The notes under the pieces are model-generated. The model had not been told where the DNA came from. It saw only the letters and a list, made by a program, of their open reading frames with translations, and did no database searches. A DNA stretch of 43,527 bases from Methylobacterium indicum (GTDB lineage: Bacteria; Pseudomonadota; Alphaproteobacteria; Rhizobiales; Beijerinckiaceae), in assembly GCF_001043895.1 (NCBI RefSeq), contig NZ_JTHF01000254.1, positions 1 through 43,527 of the forward strand. The letters run 5' to 3'. This document shows positions 24,958 to 33,253 of the stretch, piece after piece; position 1 is the first letter of the stretch; each line of letters starts with the position of its first letter. Both the position numbers and the translations under genes were made by a program.

Positions 24958-27525
24958 TCAGGCGCTCCGCCGCTCCTCGGCGCAGCACAAAGCCGTGAAC
25001 GCCTCGGCGGGCATCGGGCGGCCGAACAGGTAGCCCTGCGCCTCCTCGCAGCCCTTCGCCCGCAGCCTCTCGGCCATCGTCTCGGTCTCGACGCCCTCGG
25101 CGATGACGGCGAGCCCGAAGCTGCGCCCGAGCGTCAGCACCGACTGCACGATCGCCCGGTCCTGGGGCGAGGCCACCATGCCCTGCACGAACGAGCGGTC
25201 GATCTTCAGCCGGGTGAGCGGGAAGCGCTTCAGCGGGCTGAGCGAGGCGTAGCCGGTGCCGTAATCGTCGAAGGCGAGGCCGACGCCGAGGTCGCGCAGC
25301 GCCCGCAGCGGTGCGATCAGGCCCTCGTCATGCCGCAGGATGATGGTCTCGGTGATCTCGATCTCGAGGGCGGAGGCCGGCAGGCCGGAATCGGCGAGCG
25401 CCGCCTTCACCTCGTCGACGAGGCTCGCCGAGTGGAACTGCGCCCCGAACAGGTTGACGCCGATCCTCAGGTCGCCCGCGCCGGCCCGGCGCCACGCGGC
25501 GGCCTGGGCGCAGGCCTCGCGCAGCACCCAGCGGCCGACCGGCACGGCGAGCCGGCTCGCCTCGAGGGGAGCCAGGAACTCCGCCGGGGCGAGGAGGCCG
25601 AGCCGGGGGTGGCGCCAGCGGATCAGCGCCTCCGCGCCGACGACCCGGCGATCCGCCAGCCGCAGCTGCGGCTGGTAGAACAGCACGAACTCCCCGGCGG
25701 CCAGCGCCCGCGGCAGCTCCTGCTGGCGCGCGGTCCAGGACAGGGTCGCGTCGCGCAGGGCCGGCGTGAACAGGCGGTGGCAGTGCCGCCCGGCGCGCTT
25801 GGCCTCGTAGAGCGCCATGTCGGCGCAGGCGAGGAGCGCGTCGTCGAGGGGGCCGTGGAGCGGGCTGAGCGCGATGCCGACGCTCGCCCCGAGATGGATG
25901 GTCTGGCCGGCGATCGGGAACGGCTCGGAGAGGCTGTGCAGGAACGTCTCGGCGAAGGCCGTGGCCTGCTCGGGCTCGCCGCAGCCGGGCAGCAGAACCG
26001 CGAACTCGTCGCCGCCCATGCGGGCGACGAGGCCGTCCCCGCCGATGCAGGCCGCGAGCCGCGCACCGGCCTGCCGGATCAGGTCGTCGCCGGCCTCGTG
26101 GCCGAGGCTGTCGTTGACCTTCTTGAAGCCGTCGAGGTCGATCATCAGGGCGGCGGCCCCGAGGCCCCCGGACGCCCCGGCGAGGCGCGTCATCGCGACG
26201 GCGAGGCCCCGGCGGTTGCTCATTCCGGTCAGGCCGTCGGTCTCGGCCTGCCGGCGCAGGGTCGCCATCAGGCGACCGCGCTCGTGCATCCGCTCGTCCA
26301 GCACCGCGAGGGCGTCGAACAGGCGCCGGATCTCGGTCACCCGCAGGGCCGGCAGCCGGCGCGGGGCCGGCGCGCCGTCCTCCGACAAGGCCATGACGGT
26401 CTCGCGAGCGATCAGCAACGGGCGCAGCACCGAGGCCCGCAGCGACAGCAGCAGGGCGACGAGGACCGTCAGGACCGTCACGGTGCCGCAGGCCACGGCG
26501 ACGAGCCGGGTGCGCACGGCGTCGCGCTCGGCGGCGAAGCCCGCGACCATTCCGGCGAGGTAGCGGTCGCGCAGGGCCTCGACCGGCTTCAGGGTCGGGA
26601 CGTAGCGGCGGGTGAGTTCGTCGGCCGAGAGCGTGTAGCGGCCGCCGCTGCGTCCCTCGGCGATCGCCGTGTCGATGAGGCCGAGCCCCGTCTCGCAGAA
26701 GGTCGCCTCGACCTCGGCCAGGAGATCCGCCACCGGCTGGCCGGGTCCGAACGCCGCCTGGCCGCGCAGCAGCCGCATCAGCTCGACGATGCGGCCCCGG
26801 ATCTGCACCGCCTCGGCGATCTGGAGCGGATCGAGCGGCTGCTGCACCGCCACCGCCGGGATGATGGCCGAGCCGATCCGGCCGCCATATTCGCGCAGGT
26901 CGCTCACCACGTGGCCGACGAGCCCCGGACCGATCAGGCGGGGGTCGGCCTGGCCGAGGGCGCGGATCTCCCAGGCGACGGCGTCCTGGTACATGTCGAC
27001 CACCGCCACCATCCGGGCGACCGCTGCGGCGATGTCCGCGGCGCGGCGCTCGGAGACCGGCACCCCGGCGACCCGGTCGACCTCGCGCCGCGCCTCCTCC
27101 AGCCGGGCCCCCGTCGCCGCGACGATGCGATCCGGCAGGAGGCGATCGGTCTCGTCTGCCGGGGCGGCCGGGTCCGCTTGTTCGAGGGCCGCAATGCCCA
27201 TCAGTGCCCTGTCGCTCGCCACCCGAAAGGCCGCGAGCCGCGCCTCCGCCGCCGGATCGCTGCCGGGGGCGATCGCCATGACCACGTTCGAGGGGCCGCG
27301 CTCCGCCGAGAGGCGGTTGGCGGCCTCGAGCACCTGCCGCAGCCGGCCGATGCGCGCGAGGTTGCTCTGGCTGTCGCGGTAGGCCGTGACCGAGGGGGCG
27401 ATGACGATGGCCGTGAGGGCGAGCAGACCCGCCGCGAGGAGCAGGGCCGTGACCCACAGCCGGCGCCCGAGCCCGACGTCCCGTCTGCCTGCCAGCCGGA
27501 GATTTGCCAGTCGACGGCCTACCAT
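24958..27525 (-). CDS. Membrane GGDEF-EAL protein with periplasmic sensor
   Basis: 855 residues from the ATG MVGRRLANLRL. A GTG 69 bases further upstream is in frame but gives a non-family leader. TM1 is at about 24-43, a periplasmic helical sensor follows to about 340 (with RLSAERGPSN, like nitrate/nitrite-sensing NIT domains), TM2 is at about 341-361, then a HAMP-like linker. The GGDEF site is intact at about 504-508, but the product-inhibition RxxD site reads IGGD and has lost its Arg. The EAL domain has GAEALIRWRHP, EIEITETII, DDYGTGYASL and AEGVET. It could make and break c-di-GMP, and which activity dominates is not predictable. It converges with the HD-GYP gene. Confidence 0.9.
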   Translation of the reverse strand: MVGRRLANLRLAGRRDVGLGRRLWVTALLLAAGLLALTAIVIAPSVTAYRDSQSNLARIGRLRQVLEAANRLSAERGPSNVVMAIAPGSDPAAEARLAAFRVASDRALMGIAALEQADPAAPADETDRLLPDRIVAATGARLEEARREVDRVAGVPVSERRAADIAAAVARMVAVVDMYQDAVAWEIRALGQADPRLIGPGLVGHVVSDLREYGGRIGSAIIPAVAVQQPLDPLQIAEAVQIRGRIVELMRLLRGQAAFGPGQPVADLLAEVEATFCETGLGLIDTAIAEGRSGGRYTLSADELTRRYVPTLKPVEALRDRYLAGMVAGFAAERDAVRTRLVAVACGTVTVLTVLVALLLSLRASVLRPLLIARETVMALSEDGAPAPRRLPALRVTEIRRLFDALAVLDERMHERGRLMATLRRQAETDGLTGMSNRRGLAVAMTRLAGASGGLGAAALMIDLDGFKKVNDSLGHEAGDDLIRQAGARLAACIGGDGLVARMGGDEFAVLLPGCGEPEQATAFAETFLHSLSEPFPIAGQTIHLGASVGIALSPLHGPLDDALLACADMALYEAKRAGRHCHRLFTPALRDATLSWTARQQELPRALAAGEFVLFYQPQLRLADRRVVGAEALIRWRHPRLGLLAPAEFLAPLEASRLAVPVGRWVLREACAQAAAWRRAGAGDLRIGVNLFGAQFHSASLVDEVKAALADSGLPASALEIEITETIILRHDEGLIAPLRALRDLGVGLAFDDYGTGYASLSPLKRFPLTRLKIDRSFVQGMVASPQDRAIVQSVLTLGRSFGLAVIAEGVETETMAERLRAKGCEEAQGYLFGRPMPAEAFTALCCAEERRSA

Positions 27526-27625
27526 TCTGACGGTGGCGGCCGGCTCCCGAGGTGGATGCTGCAAGAAGGTCCCCCGGTCATGCTGAACCGGCACCGCGCC
27601 CGGGCGCTGCTAGGGCTTACAGGCA

Positions 27626-27644
27626 AAGCGTTGCCGAAACGCTT
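27626..27644 (-). terminator. Weak hairpin after the MocR gene
   Basis: Inverted repeat AAGCGTT / AACGCTT with a five-base loop, 40 bases beyond the MocR stop. On the minus strand only a short T run follows, so it is a weak terminator or a regulatory dyad for the GGDEF-EAL gene. Confidence 0.3.
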
Positions 27645-27683
27645 ATTCCCGACCCGATTGCGCAAGGCCGAGATGCCACCGGC

Positions 27684-29129
27684 TCAGCCCGCCGCGGGGC
27701 ACCCGGAGGCCAGCACGGCGGCGAGGGCGCCGATGCCCTCCCGGATCGCCGCGGGCTCGCTCCCGGCAAAGCCCAGGATCAGTCCGGCCCGGTCGGGCCG
27801 CACCGCCGCGTCGTGGTAGAGCGGGCCGACCGGGTAGACGCCGATCCCCGCGGCTCTGGCCGCCGCGACGATCGCGGCCTCCCGCGCGGCGGGCTCGCGC
27901 AGGAGCCAGGCGACGAGGTGCAGCCCCGCCGCCGCGCCCTCGACCCGGACCGCGGCACCGACATGCTCGGCGAGGGCGGCCAGCATGGCGGCGCGCCGTG
28001 CGGCGTTGCGCCGGCGGGCCTGGCGCAGGTGGCGCTCGTAGCCGCCCTCCGCGAGCAGGGCGGCGAGGGCGGCCTGTTCCAGCCCCGGCGCCTGCCGGTC
28101 GGCGAGGCGCTTGGCCTCGGCCATGGCCGGCCCCAGGGCCGGCGGCACCACGAGGTAGCCCAGGCGCAACTGCGGCGAGAGCGTCTTGGAGACCGTTCCG
28201 ACATAGACGACGCGGCCGGTGCGATCGAGGCTCAGCAGCGATTCCACGGGCTGCCCGTCGAAGCGGTATTCGCCGTCGTAATCGTCCTCGACGATCATGG
28301 CCCCGCAGGCCTCCGCCCAGGCGAGCAGGGCTTGACGCCGCGCGACCGGCATCACGCCGCCGAGGGGGAACTGGTGCGAGGGCGTGACGTAGGCGAGCCG
28401 CGCCGGGCCGAGCCCTCCGGTCCGCATCCCTTCCGCATCGACCGGGACCGGGATGATCGCGGCGCCCGCCGCCGCGAAGGTCCGGCGCGCCGTGCCGTAG
28501 CCCGGGTCCTCGAACACCACCCGGTCGCCCGGATCGACGAACAGCCGGGCACAGAGGTCGATGCCCTGCTGCGACCCGTTGACGACGACGATCTGGTCGA
28601 GGTCGCAGCGCAGGCCGCGGGCGCGCCAGAGATAGGCCTGGAGCGCCGCCCGCAGCTCCGGCAGTCCCCGCGGATCGTCGTAGCCGAGACGGGCAGGCCG
28701 GCGCAGGACGGCGGCGGTGAGTGCCCGCCGCCAGGCGAGGACCGGGAAGTCGCGGCCCGAGAGGTCGCCGTAGCGGAAATCGATCGCCGGTCCCGGCCGC
28801 ATCTCGGGCGGCGGCTCGGCCATGAGGCGGCACCCGAAGGCGGACAGGCGCGGCGGTGCCGTCGCCTCGCCGGGCCCCGGGGGCGGCACCGGCAGGATGC
28901 CGGCGGCGACCCGCGTCCGCCCCCCGGGCCGGGTCTCGAGCCACCCCTCGGCGACGAGCTGGTCGTAGGCCGCCGTCACGGTGGTGCGCGAGACGCCGAG
29001 CTCGATCGCGAGCGCCCGGCTCGACGGCACGGCCGTCCCCGGCGGATAGACGCCCTGGGCGATCTGCGCCTTCAGGTCGGCGCCGATCCGGCGGCCGACC
29101 GGGGCGGGGCGGCGTGAGGCTTCGGTCAA
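27684..29129 (-). CDS. MocR/PdxR-type regulator (GntR-aminotransferase fusion)
   Basis: 481 residues. The N-terminal GntR winged helix (IAQGVYPPGTAVPSSRALA, ELGVSRTTVTAAYDQLVAEG) is joined by a ~30-residue linker to a class I aminotransferase-like fold. The PLP Lys is K315 (GTVSKTLSPQLRLGY), with other PLP contacts in VEDDYDGEYRF and VNGSQQG. MocR proteins sense PLP or an amino compound and control the divergent neighbour. Only a TTG start (29127-29129) fits the family N-terminus; this is uncertain because it overlaps a candidate half-site. The divergent PaiB-like gene is the probable target. Confidence 0.9.
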   Translation of the reverse strand: MTEASRRPAPVGRRIGADLKAQIAQGVYPPGTAVPSSRALAIELGVSRTTVTAAYDQLVAEGWLETRPGGRTRVAAGILPVPPPGPGEATAPPRLSAFGCRLMAEPPPEMRPGPAIDFRYGDLSGRDFPVLAWRRALTAAVLRRPARLGYDDPRGLPELRAALQAYLWRARGLRCDLDQIVVVNGSQQGIDLCARLFVDPGDRVVFEDPGYGTARRTFAAAGAAIIPVPVDAEGMRTGGLGPARLAYVTPSHQFPLGGVMPVARRQALLAWAEACGAMIVEDDYDGEYRFDGQPVESLLSLDRTGRVVYVGTVSKTLSPQLRLGYLVVPPALGPAMAEAKRLADRQAPGLEQAALAALLAEGGYERHLRQARRRNAARRAAMLAALAEHVGAAVRVEGAAAGLHLVAWLLREPAAREAAIVAAARAAGIGVYPVGPLYHDAAVRPDRAGLILGFAGSEPAAIREGIGALAAVLASGCPAAG

Positions 29130-29203
29130 ACTGGCCCACCCGTTTCGTGGCGAACTGGCCGTTCAGCATGGGCCGGTTTCGGGGCAAGGACCAGTACCGG
29201 CCC
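29129..29203. promoter_or_regulatory. MocR operator candidate
   Basis: AACTGGCC occurs twice as direct repeats (29129-29136 and 29153-29160), 24 bases apart, and an inverted relative GGACCAGT lies at 29188-29195. An 8-bp dyad GGGCCGGT/ACCGGCCC brackets it (29170-29177 and 29196-29203). Two direct plus one inverted half-site is the usual layout of a MocR operator. The first site touches the proposed MocR start codon. Confidence 0.5.
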
Positions 29204-29226
29204 CGTCGCGGCCGAGGAGAGTTTCG

Positions 29227-29850
29227 ATGTACGTCCCGCCTGCCTTCCGCGAGACCGACGAGGCCGCGATCCACGAGACGATGCGGGCCGCGCCGCTCGC
29301 GAGCCTCGTGACCGCGACGGCGGCCGGTCTCCTGTGCACGCCGCTGCCGCTCCTCCTCGCGCCGGAGGAGGGCGAGCGCGGCGTGCTCTACGGCCACCTC
29401 GCCCGCGCCAACCCGCATTGGCGCGAGCCGGCTCTGGCCGAGTCGCTGGCGATCTTCTCCGGGCCCGACGCCTACGTGACGCCGTCCTGGTACGCGACCA
29501 AGCGGGAGACGGGGAAGGTCGTGCCGACCTGGAACTACGTCGCGGTCCACGCCTACGGGACCGCCGAGTTCTTCGACGAGCCGGAGCGGCTGCTGGCCGT
29601 CGTCACCCGGCTCACCGAGCGGCACGAGGGCGCGCGGCCGGCCCCCTGGGCGGTGGCGGATGCGCCCGCCGACTTCGTCGCTGCGCAGCTGCGTGGCATC
29701 GTCGGCCTGCGGCTGCCGATCGCCCGCCTTGAGGGCAAGCGCAAGATGAGCCAGAACCGCAGCGCGGCGGACCGTGCCGGCGTCGCGGCCGGGCTCGCCG
29801 CGGGCGAGGCCGGCGCACGCCGCGTGGCGGCGCTCATCACGGAGGGATGA
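29227..29850 (+). CDS. PaiB-like FMN-binding protein
   Basis: 207 residues starting MYVPPAFRETDEAAIHETM, the typical opening of the FMN-binding negative transcriptional regulator (PaiB) family. Conserved segments are HLARANPHWR, DAYVTPSWYATK, VPTWNYVAVHAYG and GIVGLRLPIARLEGKRKMSQNR. The fold is a split-barrel flavin-binding protein related to pyridoxamine-phosphate oxidases. In Bacillus, paiB acts with paiA on sporulation and protease genes; in alphaproteobacteria the role is unclear and may be enzymatic. It has GAGGAGA before the ATG and diverges from a MocR gene. Confidence 0.88.
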   Translation: MYVPPAFRETDEAAIHETMRAAPLASLVTATAAGLLCTPLPLLLAPEEGERGVLYGHLARANPHWREPALAESLAIFSGPDAYVTPSWYATKRETGKVVPTWNYVAVHAYGTAEFFDEPERLLAVVTRLTERHEGARPAPWAVADAPADFVAAQLRGIVGLRLPIARLEGKRKMSQNRSAADRAGVAAGLAAGEAGARRVAALITEG

Positions 29851-29947
29851 TCCGCCCCCGCCTCCCGGCCGGGAGGCGGCCGCGGGCATTTGCGCCCGGT
29901 CCGATCCTTGCTCCAAGATGCCCGGTGAACGCGAACCGGGATGGGGC

Positions 29948-30844
29948 ATGGCGGACCTGCGAAGCCTGGAGATCTTCTACTGGGCTGCCTCGTTGTGCAG
30001 TTTCCGCAAGGCGGCGGAGCGGATGAATACCTCCCAGCCGGCGGTGTCGCAGCGCATCGCGGCCCTGGAGGACGAGTTCGGGGTGCCGCTGTTCGAGCGG
30101 CGCGCCCGCTCGGTCGCGCTGACGCCCAAGGGGCGCGACCTCCTCGGCTATGCCGAGCGTTTCCTGCACCTGCGCACCGAGATGATGCGGAACGTCGCCG
30201 GACCCGGCGCGATGCGGGGCGTCCTGCGCCTCGGCGTCTCGGAGACCATCGTCCATACCTGGCTGATGCGCTTCATCGCCCGGATGAACGAGGCCCATCC
30301 TGGCGTCACGGTGGATATCGCGGTCGACATCTCGCCCAACATGCGCGACGCGCTCCTCAACCGGGATCTCGACCTCGCCTTCCTGGTCGGGCCCATCACC
30401 ATGCCGAGCCTGGTCAACCTGCCGCTCTGCAGCGTGTCCCTGGCCTGGATCGCCGCGCCGCAGCTCGATCTCGGCCCCGGCGAGGTGAGCCTGGCGAGCC
30501 TTCTGCGGCACCCGCTGATCACCTACCCGAAGAACACCAATCCCTACGTGTCCTTACGCGAGATGCTGGCCCGCTCCGACCTGCCGCCGCCCCGGCTGCA
30601 CAGCAACGCCTCGCTCTCCACCATCGTGCGCATGGCCCGCGAGGGCATCGGCATCGGGGTGATCCCGCCCGAGGTGGTGCGCCGGGACCTGGAGGAGGGG
30701 GCCTTGCGGATCATCGCCCCGGCGCCGGCCCTGCCTGACATCGCCTTCACGGCCACCTATGCCAGCCTGACCGACAGCGGCCTCGCGGCGGCCGCGGCGC
30801 GGCTCGCCTGCGAGGTCGCCGCCGCGCCGGACTGGCGCCGATAA
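29948..30844 (+). CDS. LysR-family transcriptional regulator
   Basis: 298 residues. The N-terminal helix-turn-helix (LEIFYWAASLCSFRKAAERM, SQPAVSQRIAALE, LFERRARSVALT) is followed by a LysR substrate-binding domain (LRLGVSETIVHTWL, LDLAFLVGPITMP, HPLITYPKNTNPYVSL). The ATG at 29948 gives the usual MADLRSLEIFYW opening. It ends 108 bases before the DUF1445 gene in the same orientation, and the stop lies in a dyad. Inference: it controls the DUF1445 gene and perhaps the ABC importer downstream. Confidence 0.87.
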   Translation: MADLRSLEIFYWAASLCSFRKAAERMNTSQPAVSQRIAALEDEFGVPLFERRARSVALTPKGRDLLGYAERFLHLRTEMMRNVAGPGAMRGVLRLGVSETIVHTWLMRFIARMNEAHPGVTVDIAVDISPNMRDALLNRDLDLAFLVGPITMPSLVNLPLCSVSLAWIAAPQLDLGPGEVSLASLLRHPLITYPKNTNPYVSLREMLARSDLPPPRLHSNASLSTIVRMAREGIGIGVIPPEVVRRDLEEGALRIIAPAPALPDIAFTATYASLTDSGLAAAAARLACEVAAAPDWRR

Positions 30845-30879
30845 GCTCCGCTTATCGAAACCGATGCGAAATCATGATT
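30839..30879. promoter_or_regulatory. Two dyads between lysR and DUF1445
   Basis: CGATAAG-CTCCG-CTTATCG (30839-30857) overlaps the LysR stop. Thirteen bases on is the perfect palindrome AATCATGATT (30870-30879). They lie upstream of the DUF1445 start at 30953, so either could be the LysR operator, or the first could end lysR transcription. Confidence 0.4.
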
Positions 30880-30952
30880 GGCCGTGACGTGCCTGCGATG
30901 TGATCATGCTCCATCCTTGGGCAGGCGATTGGCCGCGAGCAGGGGATCTGCG

Positions 30953-31753
30953 ATGACTCTTCCCTTCGACCGGGCGCGGATGAGCGGCGAGGCCGCAAGG
31001 CTCGCCTGCCGCAGCGGTGCCGTCACGGGCTGCACCGCCGGCATCGCCGACGGCTTCGTCCAGGGCAACCTCGCGGTTCTGCCCGTCGACCTCGCCGCCG
31101 AGTTCCTGCTCTTTGCCCAGCGCAACCCGAAATCCTGCCCGATCATCGGCGTCTCGGCGCCGGGCGAGCGCCGGATCCCGGAACTCGGCCTCGACCTCGA
31201 CATCGCGACCGACATCCCGGGCTACCGGGTCTGGCGCGACGGCGAGGTGGTGGCGGAGCGCGACGAGGTCGCCGACCTGTGGCGCGACGACCTCGTCGCC
31301 TTCGTGATCGGCTGCTCCTACTCGTTCGAGGCGGCGATGGCCGAGGACGGCTTGCCGCTGCGCCACGTCGAGATGGGGGTGCGGGTGCCGATGTACCGCA
31401 CCAGCATCCCGTGCACGCCCGCCGGCCGCTTCGCCGGACCGATGGTGGTGTCGATGCGCCCGCTCACCCCCGCTCAGGCGATCCGGGCGGTGCAGATCAC
31501 CTCGCGCTTCCCCGCCGTCCACGGCGCGCCGGTCCATCTCGGCCGGCCGGACCTGATCGGCATCGCGGACATCGCCGTGCCCGATTACGGCGATCCGGTG
31601 AGGATCGGGGAGGACGAGATCCCGGTCTTCTGGGCCTGCGGCGTCACCCCGCAATCGGTCATCGCCGCGGTGCGGCCGCCCTTCGCCATCACCCACGCCC
31701 CGGGCTGCATGCTGATCACCGACCGGCGCAACAGCGAGTTCGCCGTCCTGTGA
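30953..31753 (+). CDS. Putative hydro-lyase, DUF1445 (YcsI) family
   Basis: 266 residues from an ATG with AGGGGAT upstream. The family-typical segments are [57 protein letters not shown] and [17 protein letters not shown]1445 proteins are predicted hydro-lyases. A related domain is joined to the D-glutamate cyclase that makes 5-oxoproline in mitochondria, so D-glutamate or 5-oxoproline chemistry is conceivable here. LysR upstream and a Liv-type importer downstream make it the likely enzyme of an amino-acid-derivative utilisation locus. The substrate is not proven. Confidence 0.85.
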   Translation: MTLPFDRARMSGEAARLACRSGAVTGCTAGIADGFVQGNLAVLPVDLAAEFLLFAQRNPKSCPIIGVSAPGERRIPELGLDLDIATDIPGYRVWRDGEVVAERDEVADLWRDDLVAFVIGCSYSFEAAMAEDGLPLRHVEMGVRVPMYRTSIPCTPAGRFAGPMVVSMRPLTPAQAIRAVQITSRFPAVHGAPVHLGRPDLIGIADIAVPDYGDPVRIGEDEIPVFWACGVTPQSVIAAVRPPFAITHAPGCMLITDRRNSEFAVL

Positions 31754-31808
31754 CAGATGTCCCCGGTCCTTTCGTCTGGGCCTGTTGTATGTGCATCATT
31801 TCCGCCAT

Positions 31809-31837
31809 CCGGCTTTGACCGCTTCGACACCGGCTTT
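31809..31837. promoter_or_regulatory. Direct repeats upstream of the ABC importer
   Basis: CCGGCTTT occurs at 31809-31816 and 31830-31837, 21 bases apart, i.e. two helical turns. They sit about 57-85 bases upstream of the binding-protein start, in the promoter region of the transporter. A regulator site is possible but unproven. Confidence 0.3.
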
Positions 31838-31893
31838 TCAAAGCAGGCGAAATGAGGCTTAGAGAAAGTCGTCCAGCCCCTGGAGGCCAGCGC

Positions 31894-33144
31894 ATGATCC
31901 GTCGTCGAGAACTCTTGGTGGGGGCCGGCGCCCTCTCGCTCGCGAGCCTGCGCGGCACGCCCGCCCGCGCCGCCGCGCCGGAGGTGGTGGTCGGCGTGCT
32001 CTACGCCATGTCGGGGCCGAGCGCGCAGGTGGGCGTGGATGCCCGCCACGCCATCGAGACGGCGCTCGACCTCATCAACAACGACCACGACCTCGACCTG
32101 CCGGGCGCCAAGGGCGTCGGGCTCGCCGGGTTCGGCGGCGCCAAGATCCGCCTCGTCTTCGCCGACCACCAGGCCGACCCGCAGAAGGGCCGCGCGGAGG
32201 CCGAGCGCCTGATCACCCAGGACAAGGTGTCGGCGCTCGTCGGCTGCTACCAGTCGGCGGTCTCCGCGACCGTGAGCGCCACCGCCGAGCGCTACGGCGT
32301 GCCGTTCGTCTGCGCCGATTCCTCGTCGCCGAGCCTGCACCGCAAGGGCCTGAAGTACTTCTTCCGCCCGGCCGCCCACGACGAGATGTTCTCGACCGCG
32401 ATGTTCGACTTCCTGGATGCCCAGCGCAAGCAGGGCCAGAAGATCGACTCGGTGGCCCTGTTCTTCGAGGACACGATCTACGGCGTCGATTCCTCGACGG
32501 TGCAGCGCAAGCTCGCCGCCGAGCGCGGCTACAAGCTCGTCGCCGACGTGAAGTACAAGAGCAACTCGCCCTCGCTGACCGCCGAGGTGCAGCAGCTCAA
32601 GACCGCCAACGCCGACGTGCTCTTGCCGACGAGCTACACCACCGACGCGATCCTGCTCACCAAGACCATGAGCGAACTCGGCTACAAGCCGAAGAGCATC
32701 ATCGCGCAGGCCGCCGGCTTCTCCGAGAAGGTCACCTACGACGCGGTCGGCGACAAGCTCCAGGGCCTGATCTCGCGGGGCAGCTTCTCCCTCGATCTGG
32801 CCGCCAAGCGCCCGATGGTCGCCACCGTCAACGGAATGTACAAGGCCCGCGCCGGCCGCGACCTCAACGACAATTCCTCGCGCCAGTTCATGGCGATGAT
32901 CGTGCTCGCCGACGCCCTCGACCGCGCCGGCTCGACCGACGGCCAGAAGATCCGGGCGGCGCTCGCCGCCACCGACATTCCGGGCACCCGCACGGTGATG
33001 CCCTGGACCAAGGTGGCGTTCGGTCCCGACGGCCAGAACACCTACGCCGACCCGGTGCTGCTGCAATGGATCGGCGACAAGTTCGTCACGGTCTTCCCCG
33101 AATCCGCGGCCGCGGCGCCGGCCAAGTGGCCGATGAACGCGTGA
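31894..33144 (+). CDS. ABC importer binding protein, Liv/Ami type
   Basis: 416 residues from an ATG after TGGAGG. A signal sequence with an Arg run (MIRRRELLVGAGALSLASL, possibly Tat) is cleaved near ARAA. The type I periplasmic binding fold is shown by VVGVLYAMSGPSAQVGVDA, VSALVGCYQSAVSATVSA, VALFFEDTIYGVD and ANADVLLPTSYTTDAI. The family binds branched-chain amino acids, urea or amides. The other four subunits follow directly, making a complete operon. The ligand cannot be assigned; DUF1445 upstream suggests an amino-acid derivative. Confidence 0.9.
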   Translation: MIRRRELLVGAGALSLASLRGTPARAAAPEVVVGVLYAMSGPSAQVGVDARHAIETALDLINNDHDLDLPGAKGVGLAGFGGAKIRLVFADHQADPQKGRAEAERLITQDKVSALVGCYQSAVSATVSATAERYGVPFVCADSSSPSLHRKGLKYFFRPAAHDEMFSTAMFDFLDAQRKQGQKIDSVALFFEDTIYGVDSSTVQRKLAAERGYKLVADVKYKSNSPSLTAEVQQLKTANADVLLPTSYTTDAILLTKTMSELGYKPKSIIAQAAGFSEKVTYDAVGDKLQGLISRGSFSLDLAAKRPMVATVNGMYKARAGRDLNDNSSRQFMAMIVLADALDRAGSTDGQKIRAALAATDIPGTRTVMPWTKVAFGPDGQNTYADPVLLQWIGDKFVTVFPESAAAAPAKWPMNA

Positions 33145-33154
33145 GGGGACGCTC

Positions 33155-33188
33155 TTCCTCCTCTCCCCGCCCGCGGGGAGAGGAGGAA
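33155..33188. repeat. Perfect 14-bp hairpin between SBP and permease genes
   Basis: TTCCTCCTCTCCCC pairs exactly with GGGGAGAGGAGGAA around a six-base loop, 10 bases after the binding-protein stop and 65 before livH. No T-tract follows. Such purine/pyrimidine hairpins are widespread intergenic repeats; here it could keep binding-protein mRNA more abundant than permease mRNA. Confidence 0.6.
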
Positions 33189-33253
33189 CCTGCGCCATTC
33201 CTGGCGCCGATCGATCCATCATTGCGCGCCGCCCACCGGAGCCCGAATCCCCC

